NCBI GenBank assembly: GCA_026315105.1
Contig: CM048744.1
Coordinates: forward strand, 657,389,676-657,453,675
Source: Locusta migratoria
Taxonomy: Eukaryota; Arthropoda; Insecta; Orthoptera; Acrididae
DNA length: 64,000 nt
Direction: 5' to 3'
This document shows, piece after piece, positions 23,690 to 34,457 of the stretch (position 1 is its first letter; each line of letters begins with the position of its first letter). A program made the position numbers and the translations under genes. The notes under the pieces were generated by a model. The model was not told the DNA's origin. It searched no databases and was given only the letters and a program-made list of their open reading frames with translations.

Positions 23690-24360
23690 TGATTTGTTGT
23701 TGGTGGTGTCTTCAGTCCGCAGATTGGTTTGATGCAGCTCTCCACGCTACCCTGTCCTGTGCAAGTCTCTTCATCTGAGAATGCGTTCGGCGACCTACGT
23801 CCTTTTGAATCTGCTTACTGTATTCGTCCCTCGGTCTCCCTCTACGATTTTTACCGCACACGCTTCCTTCTAATGCTTACTTGACAATTCCTTGATGTCT
23901 CAGAATGGGTCCTACCAATCTATCCCTTCTCTTTGGATATGCCAGAAACTCCTTTTGTCCCCAATTCGATTAAGCACCTCCTCATTATTTATGTGATCTA
24001 CCCATCTAATTTTCTTCATTCGTCTGTAGCACCACATTTCGAAAGCTTCTATCATCTTCTTGTCTGAAGTCCTTATCGTCCACGTTTCACTGCCATACAA
24101 TGCTATACTCCAGACAAATGCTTTTAGAAAGGACTTGCTAACATTTAAATTAGTATTGGATGATAATAGGTTTCACTTCTTTAGAAACGCTTTTCTCCCC
24201 TTAGCCATTCTGCATTTTATATCTTCTTTACTTCGGCCATCAGAAGTTATCTTGCTACCTAAATAAAAATTTCATCTACTACTTTTATTGTCTCATTACC
24301 TAATCTAATTCCTTCAGCATCGCCTGATTTTCTGACATTGCATTCCACACAATTGATTTA
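23690..24360 (-). pseudogene. RTE-like non-LTR retrotransposon C-terminal remnant
   Basis: On the minus strand 24100-23912 encodes a YGSETWTIRTSDKKMIEAFE segment followed by MWCYRRMKKIRWVDHINNEE. This post-RT domain (GSETW, then the EAFEMW(C)RR block with a W.D...NEEVL motif) is common in RTE/I-type insect LINEs. The 23700-23780 end, with CAGTCCGCAGATTGGTTTGA and its continuation, is a very frequent LINE 3'-flanking block in arthropods. Frames on either side are broken; only the C-terminus survives. Confidence 0.7.
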
Positions 24361-24691
24361 CCCATCCATTTTGACCTATATTACCAATCAGAGTCCCAAT
24401 AACAATAAATAACATCATATAGAGGTTGAGGAGGAGATTGGGAATGAAATGGATTGAAAGAGGCGTGGGGGGGGGGGTGATAGAGACGCAGAGAGGAGGT
24501 GGAGGATATGGATATGGTGTGGGATAAGAGGGAGTGGTGTGAAGGTGATGGAAATTGGCACTGACGTGTTCTACGGCCCACTTTAGATTTGTAGTTTTAT
24601 AAGTTTTTGCAAACATTTTGGACCAAAATAATAATCTAAATAATAATAAATAAATTAATAAGAGTGTCTGAAACTCTTTTAGGAAAATAAT

Positions 24692-24776
24692 TTAGGTGGT
24701 AGTGGGTTTCAAACCACCCACCTTTCGCGTCACAGTCCAGCACGTTGCCCACTACGCTACGGCTATAAATCGAAAC
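24692..24776 (-). repeat. tRNA-like SINE head
   Basis: The minus strand reads GCCGTAGCGTAGTGGGCAAC (A box TAGCGTAGTGG), about 30 nt later GTGGTTTGAAACCC (B-box-like), and an acceptor-like CCACTACCACC. It resembles a tRNA with a changed B box (GGTTTGAAACC). It continues into A/T-rich sequence, as expected of a SINE. No CCA or canonical acceptor pairing was found, so it is not called a functional tRNA. Confidence 0.5.
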
Positions 24777-24779
24777 AGA

Positions 24780-25960
24780 AGATCTTTAATTTCATAATAT
24801 TCGTGGCCGTTGCTAACTGATGTTAATATGGCATTTGTAGACATTGGATTATCATTTATCGTACGAAGAACGTTGTGTTTTTGTGAATTCCGTTGTGCTG
24901 TTGCTTTGAAATGACAACGTGTAAGTTACAATAAGAAAATCATCAAATACTGGTGGAATGTCACGTGACATAGCCGAACGGCTGGTTTTCGTTAATTCAA
25001 TGGAGGGTGTCAAATCTCCGTTATTTTTGCAAATATGTCTCAAACGATACGAGATATGAAAAAACATAACAGAGATAAGTTGTAGAGAATTTTCTCTTCT
25101 ACAAATTCGGTTCTTCAAGTTTCGTCTCAGATGAATAGTTAAACCGTTATTTTCATTTAAATTTCGAGCTGTCAAAAAAGACGATCGCAAAGGCCCACTC
25201 TTAGTGTTACTACCGTAACCTAAAGTTGGCCAAAAAGACAGGGGGAGGAGGCGATGTGAAAATAGAGGAGGGAGAAAGGGATAGACATAGGCAGAAGAAG
25301 ATGATAGGTTGGGGTTAGAGGTCTGCAAATTGCCTGTTTCGCTCGCTCGTACTCGGTCGCAACGCTCGGCGGTGGCGCGCCGCGTGTGTACGCTCGCAGC
25401 GAGCGTGTTGACACTCGAACGAGGCTGCGTGGGGCGGAGAGGGCACAGGCCGCACAGCGTAGTGCTGCCGCTGTACTCACAAGGAACCCTACCCAAGTCA
25501 CTCTCCGACTTTTATAAAATTTGCATATCTTATAATACATGAAAAATTATGGGACACGTAATTTTTTTAGCGGCGGAAAAACATATTTAAGGGGTGAAAC
25601 AGACCCTGCAAAATTGGGCTAAAATACAAAAATGGCGATAACTTAGAGATTAGTGAAACGATTTTAATGATTTTTGGTATGAAAGTATCTTTTGATAAAA
25701 GACGTAATTCATAGTTTCGACTTGGATTAAATTAAAAGCTATTTTTTGAGCACGAAAAATTGGTCACCTTAGAGGTAGCTGCCCCCCTAATTGCCGCTCC
25801 CCAGGCAATGTACGTAGGCCGATCTCTTATCTAGCCATTCCGAAAACATGCAGTTCATTCTTTTGGATGGTGCACTCGGGTGACATTCTTCAGACGACCC
25901 TGAATAAATATAATACAGATATCACTGAAACAGCAGGAGCACCATAAATTCGTACAGCTG
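24780..25960. other. No recognisable gene; GC-rich arm at 25.33-25.48 kb
   Basis: A 214-codon minus-strand frame (25496-24852) runs through it, but its composition shows no conserved motif. The CpG-rich segment 25330-25480 resembles, in inverted orientation, the segment ending at 26866 (shared AGAGGTCTGCA and CTCG-type words). The AT-rich part 25540-25790 has repeated A-rich phrases. This may be the left half of a transposon enclosing the ORF at 26.0 kb. Confidence 0.35.
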
Positions 25961-26004
25961 TGTAAACAATTGGAATAAGAGGATTTAAAACAGTTACATT
26001 ATAT

Positions 26005-26346
26005 ATGAGCATTAGACCGGCATATGACCCTGACGACGGAAATCTTGCATGTGTTTTTTATTATGTAGATAAGAAAGACGACCGTGGCAGTGGGGGATAT
26101 ATGAATGTTGCAACTGGAAAATTTTCCGTTAAGGACTCACACGGAAAAGGTAGAGGCGCAGCAACCACGCGCAGTGCCAAAATTCTACGGGAATATATAT
26201 TAACGGGGTGCAACATTCACAAACCTAACCTAACGGGTGTACATCAATATCGTGTATTTAATATCAATATAAAAGACGGAAAAAGTATTCCAGTACTTGA
26301 GAGTGATGAGAAGAATGGATATAAAATACATTCATTTCCTCTTTAA
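26005..26346 (+). CDS. Unrecognised 113-residue ORF
   Basis: ATG at 26005, stop TAA at 26344-26346, with an upstream in-frame stop at 25963, so the start is bounded within 13 codons. The protein is charged and lysine/aspartate-rich, with a YYVDKKDDRGSGGY motif, a glycine/alanine-rich GKGRGAATTRSAK stretch and a C-terminal Y.VFNINIKDGK segment. It has no signal peptide or membrane segment. Amino-acid use looks like a genuine protein, unlike the many spurious frames nearby. It sits between two inverted GC-rich arms (25.31 and 26.87 kb). I do not recognise the family. It could be an endogenised viral or transposon cargo gene, or chance. Confidence 0.45.
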   Translation: MSIRPAYDPDDGNLACVFYYVDKKDDRGSGGYMNVATGKFSVKDSHGKGRGAATTRSAKILREYILTGCNIHKPNLTGVHQYRVFNINIKDGKSIPVLESDEKNGYKIHSFPL

Positions 26347-26639
26347 GACGGTAAGTAACACCTACCACTAAACACGGACTAACAGTCCACAAAGTGGGAA
26401 CAAGAAAGAAAGAAAGAAAGATCATGGATAACTCATTTAGTAAATGATCTTAGCACAGAAACTTTATATAAGTGATTAACATAATCACTTATAATAACGT
26501 GTATGGTAAAGTACAAAATGCGAAACTGAATGGCTAGTTCAAGTGGATCGAGAGAACAGCTTTCGAAGCACCCGGGAAATGAAACAATTCCAAATTTCGC
26601 AGTCAGGATCTATTCCCTAGAGTCTAGTTTGCTCCCGAC

Positions 26640-26870
26640 ACTCGCTTTGTACTCCAGTGGCGCTGTGGTGGTCGACCGAGTGGCTAACGGGCAGTGTGGA
26701 CGGTCGAGCCAGTCGAGCGTTCCCCGCTCGAACGAGCGTGCAGGAAGTCGAGCGCAGACACACGCCTTGCCGCAAGCTGCAGTACCGACACTTGCCGGAA
26801 GGTCATAGAACGACGTGTATCACGCGATTCGACCGAGCAACCGAGCGAGGTGCAGACCTCTAGTTCGGGT
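26640..26870. other. GC-rich arm, inverted relative to 25.3 kb
   Basis: CpG-rich block ending CGAGGTGCAGACCTCTAG (to about 26863). Reversed, this matches the start of the 25.3-kb block (AGAGGTCTGCA then CTCG-rich words). It may be a terminal region of a DNA transposon. The overlapping open frames on both strands are composition artefacts. Confidence 0.35.
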
Positions 26871-27054
26871 ATATGACCCATACACATTTGCTACTGCGAA
26901 GCGCTGCCGTGTTTGCTAGTTTTATGATGAAACATCGCGCCCGTCTTGCAAATGCGCAATAGGTGACATCAAAGAAGTTACCGGCAAAAACTTTCCGATA
27001 CTAATCTTATAGGACTATACCGTTTACCTAACATGGCTACGGGTTTTTAGTAGA

Positions 27055-27450
27055 GGCTGTCGTTTGGCGCGAGAGGTGGGAGCTGTCTGCGGCCCGCGAG
27101 CGCACATGCTGCAGCCGGCGCAGTGGAGTGGCGCGGCGGCTGCGTGCGGCGAATATCTGTGCGACGGGCCAGGCGCCAGGCGGCGGCTGACTGAGACATG
27201 CTCTTCTGCTATCGGAAAACGCTCCGCCGCAGCTTCTTCGCCAGACGCGCCGCCAAACGGATTCCCTGGCAGCCAGCAGGGCGGCGGCACGTGCAACGCG
27301 CAGCCCTGTATCGCTGCGCGCTGCCCCCGTCGCATATTGGGGGAGGGCACCGAGCGAGCAGGCAGGCAAGCAGCCACTGTGGCGACGGCTGCTCACCACC
27401 AGCGCTGCTCCCCCCTAACAGATGCTCGCCAATAACGCAGGCCTCGCACG
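27055..27450. other. CpG-rich island-like segment
   Basis: Markedly GC- and CpG-rich compared with the AT-rich surroundings; as a result open frames of 110-164 codons occur on both strands and in several phases. None shows a domain. It could be a promoter/5' exon island or transposon sequence. No TATA, initiator or splice-site evidence settles it. Confidence 0.35.
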
Positions 27451-27612
27451 CACCTGCGGGTTCGCTATTTCCTCCACTCACACAGGTTAGCCGAGTTCCG
27501 ACACTCTGGTTCCTGTGGTACATTTTGCCGACAGGGATAAGCAAATCCTGTCACTTTTCAACGTTGTCTGCTTATGGAAGCGAGATCTTGCCATATACAT
27601 TCGCTCTCTCAC

Positions 27613-28463
27613 AGAAGCATCTGTACCAAAAGATTGAAAAGTTGCGCAGGTCACACCTATATTCAAGAAACTCAGTAGGAGTAACCCACTAAACTACAGG
27701 CCTATTTCATTCACGTCAATTTGCAGCAGGGTTTTTGAACATATCCTGTATTCAAATATTATGAATTATCTCGAACAGAACGATCTATTGACCCAAGGTC
27801 AACAAGGATTTAGAAAATATCGTTCATGCGAAACACAACTAGCACTTTATTCACACGAAGTGATCGATGCTATCGACAAAGGTTCGCAAATCGATTCCGT
27901 ATTTCTTGATTTCCAGAAAGCTTTTGACACCGTACCTCACAAACGGCTTTTAATCAAATTTCGTGGTTATGGTATATCGCCCCAAATTTGCTATGGGATT
28001 GGGGATTTCCTGTCAGAGAGGACACAGTTAGTAGTCATCGATGGTAAGGCATCGACTAAATCAGAGGTGATATCGGGCGTTCCGAAGAGTAGTGTTATTG
28101 GTCCTCAGCTGTTCCTTATTTACATAAACTATTTAGGAGAAAATCTAAGTAGCTCTCTTAGGTTGTTTGCAGATGACGTTGCCATTTACCGTCTAGTAAA
28201 GTCTTCTGAAGATCAAATCCAACTGCAGGACGATCTGAATAAGATAACACTATGGTGTAAAAATTGGCAATTGACTCTATATAATGAGAAGTGTGAAGTC
28301 GTCCACATTACGAAAATAAATCCGTTAAACTTTGTTTACAAGATAAATGGATCAAATGTGAAGGCCGTAAACTCTACAAAAAACTTAGGAATTACTATTA
28401 CTTCAGACTTAAACTGGAAAGAACTCTTAGATAATATCGTGGGAAAGGCGGACCAGAGACTGC

Positions 28464-28496
<33 letters not shown>

Positions 28497-28998
28497 TATG
28501 GCAGAACCCTTAAAAGATGCAAAAGATCTACTAAAGAAACGGCATAAACTACACTTGTCGGTCCTTTTTTGGAGTATTGCTGCCCAGTGTGGGATCCTTA
28601 TCAGGTGGGTTTGATGGAGATTACTCAAAGAAGGGAAGCACGTTTCGTATTGTCACGATACAGGGAAGACAGCGTTTCGGAAATGATACAGGATCTGGGA
28701 TGGGAATCATTACAACAACGGTGCTTATCGCTGCGGCGTGGGCTACTTGCGAAACTCCAATCGCCACTATTCTCCTCCAAATGCGAAAATGTATTGTTGA
28801 CTCCCACTCACATAGATGGAAATGATCATCAGAATAAAGTACGAGAAATCAGGGCTCGAACGGAGAGATTCAGGTGTTCTTTCTTACCGCGCGCTATTAG
28901 GAAATGGAATGGGAGATAAATAGTATAATGGTGGTTCGATGAACCCTCTGCCAGGCACTTAAATGTGATTTGCAGAGTATCCCATGTAGATGTAGATG
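27613..28998 (+). pseudogene. CR1/L2-like LINE copy A: RT with FADD box, C-terminus and tail
   Basis: The plus-strand frame 27761-28513 encodes RT: HGF(R)-type QQGFRKYRSCETQL, VFLDFQKAFDTVPHKRL, SGVPKSSVIGPQL, and the catalytic box LFADDVAIYR with both aspartates intact, then VNSTKNLGITI. A 31-nt T run (28465-28495) replaces TTTTATTGG of other copies and breaks the frame. The C-terminal region continues at 28569-28919 (QRREARFVLSRYREDSV, LGWESLQQRR, FFPRAI-type end). The tail is TTTGCAGAGTATCCCATGTA followed by GATGTAGATG. It is 5'-truncated: endonuclease and N-terminus are missing. Confidence 0.88.
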
Positions 28999-29064
28999 AA
29001 TCAGTTGTCCGTCAAGGTGAATGGCCACCGCCAAACAATGGCAACAAGCAAGATGGACCACTCT

Positions 29065-29265
29065 AAAAAATGTTCAAATGTTTGTATAGTCTATGGGACT
29101 TAACTACGGGGTCATCAGTCCCTAAACTTACAAACTACTTATGAACTACTTACGAACTAGGACGGCACAAATATCCATGCCCGAGGGGGGATTCGAACCC
29201 CCGACCGTAGTGACCGTGCAGACCGTGACTGGAGCGCCTTAGTCTCCTCGGCCACCGCGGCCGGC
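29065..29265 (-). repeat. Main SINE family, full-length copy with target-site duplication
   Basis: Minus-strand 201-bp copy ending in GCGGCCGGC (head) and starting with AAAAAATGTTCAAATGTTTG (3' end). The 11-bp TGGACCACTCT flanks it at 29054-29064 and 29266-29276, cutting a longer repeat-like sequence. The B box (reverse of GGTTCGAATCC) is intact, and the copy is close in sequence to the one at 34795-34995. Confidence 0.93.
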
Positions 29266-29276
29266 TGGACCACTCT

Positions 29277-30000
29277 GTGGGACAGCATGTGGATGAGCAC
29301 AGCAGTCTGGATTTCAATGGCTGCTTCACTACCCAAGCCATATGGGTCCTCACCTCCACCACCAGCTCTTCTGAACTACCCAAACGGGAGTTGTCCCTTC
29401 AACACCTTCTAGGGTCCCGCAACCTTCCTGGCATCAACCTAACTTACCATCCTTGAACCCTATACCTAACATCCCCCCCCTCTTCCTTCCCTACTCATTA
29501 TCTAGAATCTCATGCCTTCCTTGCAACTGTGTGTCAACTCTTAATTACGTTTTATTTTTACTTATTTCTTATTTTTCCCGACTTTTCCTATTTTTCCTAA
29601 TTTTATTTCTCCCTTTTCCTATTTTTTTTATTTTCCTTATTAATCTTTTCGTTTTAAATACCCACACTCCTTTACACCTCCCTTTATTCTTTCCCACCCC
29701 TTCCCTTCTAGCTATTCATTGCTGCAATTCGAATTCTCGCCTATCAGAGCCTTTCCAATCCATCATGCAACGCAGAACTTTCCATCCCCACCTTTACCCA
29801 GCATCCTTCACCCTCAACTCCCGCCCTCACTCACAGTCTTGATGCTTGTGTCGCTGGAGTGGCCGGACATGGTAGTTGTGTGTGTATTGTGATTGCTTGA
29901 ATGTATGTGTTTTTTTTTCTGACGAAGGCCATGGCCTTTTTTAAGTTGTGTGAATATGATTATGTATTTTTGTGTATGTCAGCAGATCAGAGAGCCTCTC
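29277..30000 (+). repeat. Retroelement-like 3' region, C/T-rich, interrupted by a SINE
   Basis: Together with 29010-29064 this reads as continuous sequence once the SINE is removed. It is followed by a C/T-rich stretch (29460-29830) and GTCTGACGAAGGCCATGGCC-like and T/G-rich sequence. The pattern parallels the block at 16.2-17.05 kb. I take it as a retroelement 3' region, family unknown. The 129-codon frame is compositional. Confidence 0.35.
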
Positions 30001-30126
30001 TCCATTATTGACAGTAGTATTAACAAACTCCTTCTGTTATTTTATTTATAATAGGAAACACTGTCACATTTTAGCGAAGAATGAATTAACTTTAACCATA
30101 GGATAGGTAAATCTACATAAAAAAGT

Positions 30127-30170
<44 letters not shown>

Positions 30171-31850
30171 ATGGAAAAGAAAATGGTTTTAGTAGGCGGA
30201 TTCATTATAATTGGTGACCATCAATATACTGCCCAGAAGAAAAAGAGAAAAAAAAGAAATTAAGGCAATTTGTTGCAATGTATATACTTCAGTATCATTA
30301 AGCAACAGGTGTCGCAGAAATGTACTTAATCTTTGTATGAAAATACTAGTATCAGCGCGTTATTTACAGAATTCATTATCCTACAAGGCAGCAAACTTGA
30401 AATTTGAATTCAGCGCCCCCAAAAACGTATAGAACCGTTGAAAAAAATAAAACTTTCGGAATTTTGTCACGGAAAAACCACCATTTGATTGGGCTAATCG
30501 TTCTCTGTCCCTAAGCAGACGTTGACGAGTTACACATCTGAACTGAAACTGTCGTAGAACGGAAACGATACGTTTCCGGACATGTGTTTCTATTCAGAAT
30601 GTTATGTACCCACTACCCTCTACAAGTCCTAGAAGTTTGTAACGAGTATTTCTGACCACCCTGTGGTATCAATACTTACCCGAAACCTTCGAATGTCATT
30701 TTGTGACTGTTCATAGACTTCAGAAACATGATTTCTTCTCATTGGTCATTGAACGGTTAGCCTTGGTGAAGGATTACGAACACTGAAAATGGTTGGTATT
30801 GCTGACAACTACAAACGTTTCCAAGTATCATCTTTAGTTTGCTCAAATTGACTGGCTTCAAAATAAATAAATTACTAACAAAGGTCATAGATTTTAAAAA
30901 GGTATCCATTTACATTAATAACATGTAGACTACGGTTTATGATAGAAAGCACCTAAGAAGCTTACTTTAAAACCGATTGCCTTCAATAGGCGAATAAAAG
31001 ATTGGTAATGGGAACGTAAGGCACTCTGGAAGTAAACTACAAGAATGCTCTGCCGTAGACTCACGGAAGTTCCTGAGTTTTAACATCCCAGTAGCTGTAA
31101 ACATCGTTTACAATTACGAGCCGTATGAGCCACTATAATTAGTAAAAAAAATAGTATGCATTAAGTCATTAGTATTGTTATTTCCTATATATAGATATTG
31201 TTTGTTGTCGCCAATCTATGTATAAATAAAAGGTCATACCTTCGAATCCTTCAATAAAACAAAACAAAAAAGAACGACGCGTTGAAACCTATAATTTACA
31301 ACGTGATGAAATTGTGTGTAATTACAGATGATTTAAACCGCTTGGCACAGTTTTGAAATCCTTGTCTATGTACCTTTTTTGAGAACGAGAGTTTGTTACT
31401 CATGTTTTCTGCCTTTCAAGACCAACTGAAAACGGGAAAACACGAAAATTGTTAATTGACGATTAAAACAATTCGGAATTGTAGAGCCCACCGTAATGTG
31501 TACTGACTGCACTCTTGCCGCCATGTCGCGTCGACGCGAAGGAACAAAAATGGCGGATGTGCATGTCTGTCTGTTTCCAGGAGTGCTAGCCTGCGCGGCT
31601 GCGTCAGTTGTGATTCTCCCCGGTACCAGCGTTGCCAACTCGGAAAAATTTATTCCGCTAAACTGGAGTTAAAATTCTGCTAAAATCCGCTAAATGCTTA
31701 CTATTGTAACTTACCCTTATAAAACTGAAATTTCAATGCACTATTTTTTTTCTTCGCCATTGTATACTATTACTGCTACTATTACTTTTCTCAAGGGAAG
31801 TTTACTAAGTTTCGATTCCACCCACCTCATTAATGTACTTCAAACCACAA
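30001..31850. other. No recognisable gene; 42-nt A tract
   Basis: AT-rich DNA with an A tract at 30128-30169. A slightly GC-richer segment (31490-31640) contains two copies of a CGCCAT/ATGGCG-type word. No domain-bearing frame or repeat boundary seen. Confidence 0.4.
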
Positions 31851-31854
31851 TATT

Positions 31855-32565
31855 TCATTTTCCTCCTACTCTTGTAGTATGGTGGCTTGCGTGCCCCCCT
31901 GCTGGAGATGGTGAAGTACTGGTGCCGGATGTAGGAATGTTAGTGGTGTGTGCTTTCATGGTACCGATTTCTTGGAGAACATTCTCCGGCAGCTCGTAAT
32001 CGTGACAGCACTTGCCAACACGATGAAGACCAGCTCTTATTGTAATAATGGCGTTGACCAGAGTAGAGTTAGTCTGTTCTGGAGGGACGTTTTTAACAAA
32101 TTTAGTTGCATAAAGGCCTTTTTTCTTCTCTGCATTGGATCATGGTAGAACCAAAAACATAACAGCCAAATCTGAAAGTTCTTGGAAATGATTTAAGCCG
32201 CTAGCATTTCTGTCTGATGTAATTTCATTCCAGAAAGCCGCAGTATTGTTTATTTCTTTCCATAGGATAGTAGTGGGCTTTGAACACTGAAAATCAATTT
32301 TGGTGACTGTACGGTCTGACAAGTGCATTTCCTTAGCTAGGGATGTTATTGGTTCTTTCAGCACTCGCGAGTATTCTCTTACAATTGAGGATATGTCTTT
32401 AAGCACTTTTTCATTGTGGGGCAAACGGCGTGGCAGCTCGGAAGCAAGGGAAACGAGGAAATGTTCACATATTTTCCTTATGACAATATCATCAAGCCAG
32501 TCTTTCAGTTCTTTGTTGCTAAGGCACTCTTTTCTAAGCTTTTGTGTGTATTATTTGTCCTTTTG
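31855..32565 (-). pseudogene. hAT-type transposase C-terminal (dimerisation) region, one in-frame stop
   Basis: A single minus-strand frame runs from about 32560 to a terminal TGA at 31857-31855. It reads KECLSNKELKDWL, then an LPHNEKVLKDI segment, then FQELSDLAVMFLVLP, SNAEK and NAIITIRAGLHRVGKCCHDY before a serine/threonine-rich tail. SNAEVER-type sequence followed by NAI...R.GL is the conserved hAT dimerisation region. The only break I see is a stop (TGA) at the expected histidine before SNAE. SNAEVER has become SNAEKKK. The N-terminal zinc finger and catalytic part are absent. A decayed hAT copy or an old domesticated derivative; both remain possible. Confidence 0.6.
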
Positions 32566-32640
32566 TTTTGAGATTTTTATGAGGCAATTACTAAAAAAGT
32601 AAATATAATCACTTTTTATACTGCGATGAACTGCACCATA

Positions 32641-32835
32641 AAGACATTAATGATAAATCTGAAGCATTGAATTAAAAATTGTGATGCGTCCGGGAATCGA
32701 ACCCGGACCTCCATGGTCAATCCGCAGACGTCTTACCGCTAGACCCCCGCATCACTACCGATTTAGGCCGCTCGAAATAGTCTAAGCACGATTTCCTTCA
32801 CGTCACAAACTTTAATTCAGCATCTGTGTTCCATA
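32641..32835 (-). repeat. tRNA-like SINE, copy 1 of a duplicated pair
   Basis: The minus strand gives GTGATGCGGGGGTCTAGCGG, then a B box GGTTCGATTCC, then CGGACGCATCAC. The acceptor-like ends pair (TGATGCG/CGCATCA) and the D arm (GTCT/AGAC) and T arm (CCGGG/CCCGG) fold. The anticodon stem does not pair and position 33 is not T, so it is a tRNA-derived repeat, not a working tRNA. A shared flank AAGACATTAATGATAAATCT (32641) recurs at 32981. Confidence 0.65.
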
Positions 32836-32980
32836 GAACATTGCCACTACTGCCAAGGCTCTCCAAGCAGCGGAAGAGCATCTCGGCAATGGACTTATTG
32901 GAACATTCCTGTTTAAGATGATATAAATATCAATGTAAATACAAATAAACAATCTCTGAGACAGATATCTCAAATATGTC

Positions 32981-33150
32981 AAAGACATTAATGATAAATC
33001 TGAAGCATTGAATTATAATTTGTGATGCGACCGTGAATCGAACCCAGACCTCCATGCTTACTACGCAGACGTCTTACGCATAACTACCGATTAAGGCAAC
33101 TCGGAATAGTCTAAGCACGATTTCCTTCACAGAAGCTGAATTAAAGATTG
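32981..33150 (-). repeat. tRNA-like SINE, copy 2 (decayed)
   Basis: Repeats the 32641 segment, starting with the same AAGACATTAATGATAAATCT flank and continuing through a tRNA-like block with several changes in the B box (GGTTCGATTC to GGTTCGATTCA). It ends in CAGAAGCTGAATTAAAGATT. It was most likely generated by duplication of the 32.64-kb segment, since flank and body are both shared. Confidence 0.65.
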
Positions 33151-33154
33151 TGAC

Positions 33155-33226
33155 GTTAAGGAAATAGTGCTTAGACTATTCCGAGGCGCATTAATCGTTA
33201 GTGATGCGGTAGTCTAGCGGTTACCG
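33155..33226 (+). repeat. tRNA-like SINE, copy 3, inverted partial
   Basis: Reads GGAAATAGTGCTTAGACTAT then GTGATGCGGTAGTCTAGCGG on the plus strand, i.e. the same family as 32.64 and 32.98 kb in the opposite orientation. It stops before the B box, where the following tRNA-like sequence GGGCGCCGTGGCTCAGCGCG begins. Confidence 0.6.
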
Positions 33227-33227
33227 G

Positions 33228-33375
33228 GCGCCGTGGCTCAGCGCGCCCGGTCAAAGGGCTCAAAGCGCTCTGTAATAAAAAAGCTGAGCCAACAACACAT
33301 CGAACAAATCTGTCACATATTCGAGAGATTGTTTATTTGTATTTACATTGATATTTATTGCACCATAAATATTAA
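33228..33375 (+). repeat. Another tRNA-like SINE, with an inverted partial copy at 32919-32978
   Basis: Head CGCCGTGGCTCAGCGCGCCC (A-box-like) followed by TAATAAAAAAGCTGAGCC and a downstream block GAGATTGTTTATTTGTATTT. That downstream block appears inverted at 32919-32978. The pair brackets the 32.98-kb SINE copy, indicating an inverted-duplication history. Confidence 0.5.
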
Positions 33376-33596
33376 CACTTTAGCAGTATGCACAGTACCG
33401 AGGCGACAGCTAAACTTCGGTCCAGGGTGAAAGATTAAAATTTAGTACTTAGGACTGTTCCGACGCGACAACAGAACTTCGGTGACCAGAGTGACTTCCA
33501 CATGCAATAATGAAAGCAAAGAACTAAGACTAGAAACGATTGTTCCGTTGTGTTGAGGTAGGGTAATCACTTTATCTATATTGATTATAGTAAGTA

Positions 33597-33660
33597 CTAG
33601 CTTAAACCCGCGGTTCCGCTCGCGTGTTGGTTATGATAGATAAGCTATCTTTCAGTAGTG
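33597..33660 (-). repeat. Possible Helitron 3' end (reverse orientation)
   Basis: Plus-strand ACTAGCTTAAACCCGCGGTT reversed reads AACCGCGGGTTTAAGCTAGT, and is preceded by GCGAGCGG. Such CGCGGGT...AGCTAGT ends terminate many insect Helitrons (CTAG followed by T). RTE elements can end similarly, so the class is uncertain; the other end was not found. Confidence 0.35.
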
Positions 33661-34457
33661 TGCTATGAGACTGCTTTTAAAGGATGAAATGAAATACAAT
33701 ACCTTCTTTAGAAACAAACATTTTTAATCAACATTATCAAGAAAGTAAGTAGTGTAGATCAAATCACACGTAAAAATGCACTCGTTTCGAAGAATCCAAT
33801 CACGAAATTAAACAATAATGATTGTAAAAATATCACAGATCGATCACTTGATGTAATGTGCGAAACGTCAAATAGATTTTTTAAAGAAATGTATTAAAAG
33901 AAATTTATTTTTTACTGCTTTATTTATTTATTCTTATATTTTCTAATTCGTATGCTTATCCTTACAGAGAAAGAGCTGAAGACATTGCAGTAGAGTTGGC
34001 TACTGAGTTAATGTTTTGACTCAGTGAATCGAATCGGCGAACTGTTCGACTGAGTCGAAACTTGAATCGGCACTGTTTCGAAAAACGAAACTTGTGAATC
34101 ATGTATCTCACGCTAGATGCCGTTAACATGCGTTTTGCTGTCTGTTGGCCTGGGCGAGTTCGACACAGCGCCCAGGCGTGCAATGGGTTTGAAGTTGTTC
34201 CACTAACACGTCACGCGAGATTTTGAATTATCCTACCAGTACCCTTCAACTGAGGTTTGAAAACTGGGATACCACCGAGAAAATTTGTGAAGTCATTCGT
34301 TGTTTTAAGGTAGATTCGCGTGAACTAATCGTTGTTATGGATTTTTGCTACATCTGTGCCAGGTGAACGCATCTTTTCGAAGCAAGGGCAAATAATTTCA
34401 GTGAGACGAAACCGCATTCTCAGTAAGATGTCAAAAGTAACGTATTTTAATTTCAGT

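Noticed and set aside
24692..24776. tRNA gene at 24.7 kb
   Set aside because: A and B boxes are near-consensus but the B box is changed and no acceptor pairing or anticodon stem was found.
24852..25496. 214-codon minus-strand frame
   Set aside because: No recognisable motif; passes through GC-rich then AT-rich DNA with a composition shift, as expected for a chance frame.
27055..27692. Long frames (up to 164 codons) in the GC-rich segment
   Set aside because: Several overlapping frames on both strands; GC-rich DNA has few stops, so length is not evidence.
32683..32757. Functional tRNA at 32.7 kb
   Set aside because: Acceptor, D and T arms fold, but the anticodon stem does not pair and position 33 is not T; duplicated flanks show it is a SINE.
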